From Acidimicrobiaceae bacterium UBA7830 (GTDB lineage Bacteria > Actinomycetota > Acidimicrobiia > Acidimicrobiales > Ilumatobacteraceae): DNA of 33,374 bases. Positions 31,771 to 33,374 of this stretch are shown in pieces (the stretch's first letter is position 1; each line of letters begins with the position of its first letter). The stretch covers positions 17,888 through 51,261 of the forward strand of contig DLTS01000032.1 of NCBI GenBank assembly GCA_002501485.1, read 5' to 3'. The notes under the pieces are model-generated. The model ran no database searches. It was not told the origin of the DNA and saw nothing but the letters and a program-made list of their open reading frames with translations. Made by a program: the position numbers and the translations under genes.

Positions 31771-32982
31771 TCAGGATAGAAGAAGAAGCACGGCTACTTC
31801 TCCCCCGACGGGGACCCCGTCACCATCGGGAACGACGGCAATCGCCGTCGCCGACGACGTGGCGGCAAGTTGGTGGCTTCCCTGAGCCCGAACAGGCACC
31901 ACATGACAACGCCCATCGTCCGCAAATTCAGCTTGCACCCGAAGCAAGTGCGTCTTGCCGTCTCGTCTCCGCTCAAGAGCAACATCGGCAATCCCCACAA
32001 CGCTCGGGCGGGCGAGTCGAGGCGAACCCATCATCTGTTTCAGTGCCGGACGGGTGAACACCTCGAAACTCACAAACGAACTGACCGGGTTACCGGGCAA
32101 GCCGAACACCGGCGTGCCGTCGAGCAGCCCGAAGGCAAATGGCTTGGCCGGCTTAATCGCCACCTGCATCCAGCGCATATCAGCGATACGGCCGAGCACC
32201 GCCTTAACGACGTCGTAATCACCCATCGAAACACCACCACTCGATACGACAACGTCATAGTCGGCAGCAGCCGACCGCAACACCTCCTCAAGTTCGGCCT
32301 CGTCATCACGAACGGTTCCGAGATCGATCACCTCGCACCCCGCATCCTGCAATGCAAGCGAAAGCATCCGACGATTACTTTCACGGATCTCACCCGGCGC
32401 AAGAGGACGACCATCATCAACGAGTTCATCGCCGGTCGACAACACAGCGGCTCTCACCTTTGGATACACCGACACGGTGAGCGCATTCACCATCGCCAGC
32501 ACTCCCAACACCGGAGGAGTGATGAGCGTTCCGGCAGGCAACACGACTTCACCGGGGCGCACATCATCACCCGCAGGACGCACGGCATCTCCGGGCTTAA
32601 CGCTTGACGACAATCGAACGACATCGTCGCCGACCATTTCAGAGTCTTCCACCATGACAACGGCGTCGGACCCGGCCGGAATGGGTGCCCCCGTCATAAT
32701 CCTGATCGCCTCACCTCGAGCCAAGACTCGGTCGGTTGCTGCGCCCGCAGCGACTTCAGTAACGACCTTCAGATCAACAGGCTGATGATTTGCGGCCGCA
32801 ACATCGGCCGCAATGACGGCATACCCATCGACAGCAGTGTTGTCGAATGGCGGCACCAACTCACTCGCAACAACGTCGGCGGCGAGCACCAGCCCTGCGG
32901 TTTCTTCAAATGGCATTTCAATTGGTGAGCGCGCCGGACACCGCTCAAGGACGAATGATTGGGCTTCTGGCAACGGAATCAC
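31771..32982 (-). CDS. moeA: MoeA-like molybdopterin molybdotransferase / Glp
   Basis: A 403-aa protein with the full gephyrin-E/MoeA architecture: PFDNTAVDGYAV near residue 45-56, RIMTGAPIPAGSDAVVMVED near 92-111, the MPT-binding subdomain with STGDELVDDGRPLAPGEIRESN, SSGGVSMGDYDVVK, and GLPGNPVSSFVSFEVF, then the C-terminal beta domain. It inserts molybdate into molybdopterin. In actinobacteria one MoeA paralogue (Glp) instead, or in addition, binds FtsZ and the membrane receptor GlpR. The nearby GlpR-like gene makes that a real possibility here. The start is GTG 32982. It is first in the moa unit and divergent from the right-edge gene, with 52 bp between. Confidence 0.95.
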   Translation of the reverse strand: MIPLPEAQSFVLERCPARSPIEMPFEETAGLVLAADVVASELVPPFDNTAVDGYAVIAADVAAANHQPVDLKVVTEVAAGAATDRVLARGEAIRIMTGAPIPAGSDAVVMVEDSEMVGDDVVRLSSSVKPGDAVRPAGDDVRPGEVVLPAGTLITPPVLGVLAMVNALTVSVYPKVRAAVLSTGDELVDDGRPLAPGEIRESNRRMLSLALQDAGCEVIDLGTVRDDEAELEEVLRSAAADYDVVVSSGGVSMGDYDVVKAVLGRIADMRWMQVAIKPAKPFAFGLLDGTPVFGLPGNPVSSFVSFEVFTRPALKQMMGSPRLARPSVVGIADVALERRRDGKTHLLRVQAEFADDGRCHVVPVRAQGSHQLAATSSATAIAVVPDGDGVPVGGEVAVLLLLS

Positions 32983-33034
32983 ATCTCTGACGGTACCGCG
33001 AGTCGGCCGGCCTCACGCAAGGCAGAATGGGTAG

Positions 33035-33374
33035 GTGAGCGCATTCACCTCGTTTCCTGCCGATGGATTCACAGCTCGATGGGATACGTGGGATGGCGCT
33101 CATCATGAAGAACTCACGCTCCGCTGGGAAAACGAAGCGTGGACTGCCTCAGGAATGGTTGGGCGAGAACAGATTCAATATGTCGTTCGCCTCTCACCGA
33201 TGTGGGAAATCCGACAATTTCTCCTCTTCCGAGATCTTGATGAGCCCGATCTCTGGCTCGGCACCGACGGCCAAGGGCGCTGGGGCGAAATGAACGGAGC
33301 GCATCGCCCAGAACTCGACGGATGTACCGATCTCGCACTCGGCTGCACGCCGTTTGATCATCTTGTGCCCGCTC
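33035..33374 (+). CDS. Putative glycolipid-binding domain protein (3' partial)
   Basis: An open frame of 113 codons from GTG 33035 to the window edge, without a stop. The translation has WDTWDGAHHEELTLRWENEAWTASGMV near residues 16-42, YVVRLSPMWEIRQFLL near 49-64, DLWLGTDGQGRWGEMNG near 72-88, and ELDGCTDLALGCTPFDHLVPA at the edge. This order (E-x2-L-x-LR, then W-x-VR, then GRW, then ELDGC-D-x5-TPF) is the pattern of the putative glycolipid-binding family (PF06475). About half the protein is missing. It is transcribed divergently from moeA/glp. Function of the family is only presumed from a structure. Confidence 0.8.
   Translation, partial: MSAFTSFPADGFTARWDTWDGAHHEELTLRWENEAWTASGMVGREQIQYVVRLSPMWEIRQFLLFRDLDEPDLWLGTDGQGRWGEMNGAHRPELDGCTDLALGCTPFDHLVPA

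Noticed and set aside
31870..32607. A 245-codon plus-strand open frame
   Set aside because: It is fully antisense to the well-supported moeA/glp gene, is rich in His, Arg and Thr, and shows no domain. It is a reverse-strand shadow.
1..33374. CRISPR arrays, insertion sequences, rRNA genes
   Set aside because: I looked for regularly spaced repeats, transposase-like proteins and rRNA segments and saw none.

Overview
The window reads as chromosomal DNA of an actinobacterium, most likely an Acidimicrobiia-type lineage (Ilumatobacter/Acidimicrobiales-like). Supporting signs are moderate GC, an actinobacterial-type adenosine deaminase (LHDHLDGG start motif), a PPOX-class F420 oxidoreductase, a SCO6745-family protein, and a Glp (MoeA-like) / membrane-receptor locus of the kind known from actinobacteria. 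The taxonomy is an inference from gene families; no 16S rRNA is present. Genes are densely packed, many joined by 4-nt ATGA overlaps.

Region 1 (1-9762) is nucleoside uptake and salvage. A BMP-family ABC transporter (ATPase cut by the left edge, two permeases) runs into adenosine deaminase 1, a PHYHD1-like Fe(II)/2-oxoglutarate dioxygenase, adenosine deaminase 2 and uracil phosphoribosyltransferase. A PGM2-like phosphosugar mutase and a PfkB (adenosine-kinase-like) sugar kinase face them on the minus strand. The set could import nucleosides, deaminate adenosine, recapture uracil and process the pentose phosphate.

Region 2 (9793-15252) holds an M1 aminopeptidase, a class III CoA-transferase-family protein whose catalytic Asp position reads Arg, and a cytoplasmic gamma-glutamyltransferase-family protein.

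Region 3 (15253-24159) starts with a four-gene plus-strand cluster behind a perfect 17-bp palindrome: SRPBCC protein, a sulfatase fused to a DJ-1/PfpI domain, a SCO6745-family protein and a carotenoid-cleavage-type oxygenase. It looks like an uncharacterised catabolic or processing operon and is the most unusual part of the window. It is followed by a DUF2071 protein, two proteins I cannot assign, an F420-type PPOX oxidoreductase and a VOC-fold protein.

Region 4 (24160-29500) looks more AT-rich by eye: a small Cys/His-motif ORF, an MFS transporter, a DUF1501 (Tat-type) / DUF1800 pair, and dihydroneopterin aldolase. Its right end is next to a tRNA-Ala(CGC).

Region 5 (29534-33374) is a minus-strand unit glp/moeA - moaA - moaC - GlpR/SepX-like membrane protein - tRNA-Ala. 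It combines molybdenum-cofactor synthesis with a probable divisome component. The window ends inside a divergent gene for a putative glycolipid-binding-domain protein.
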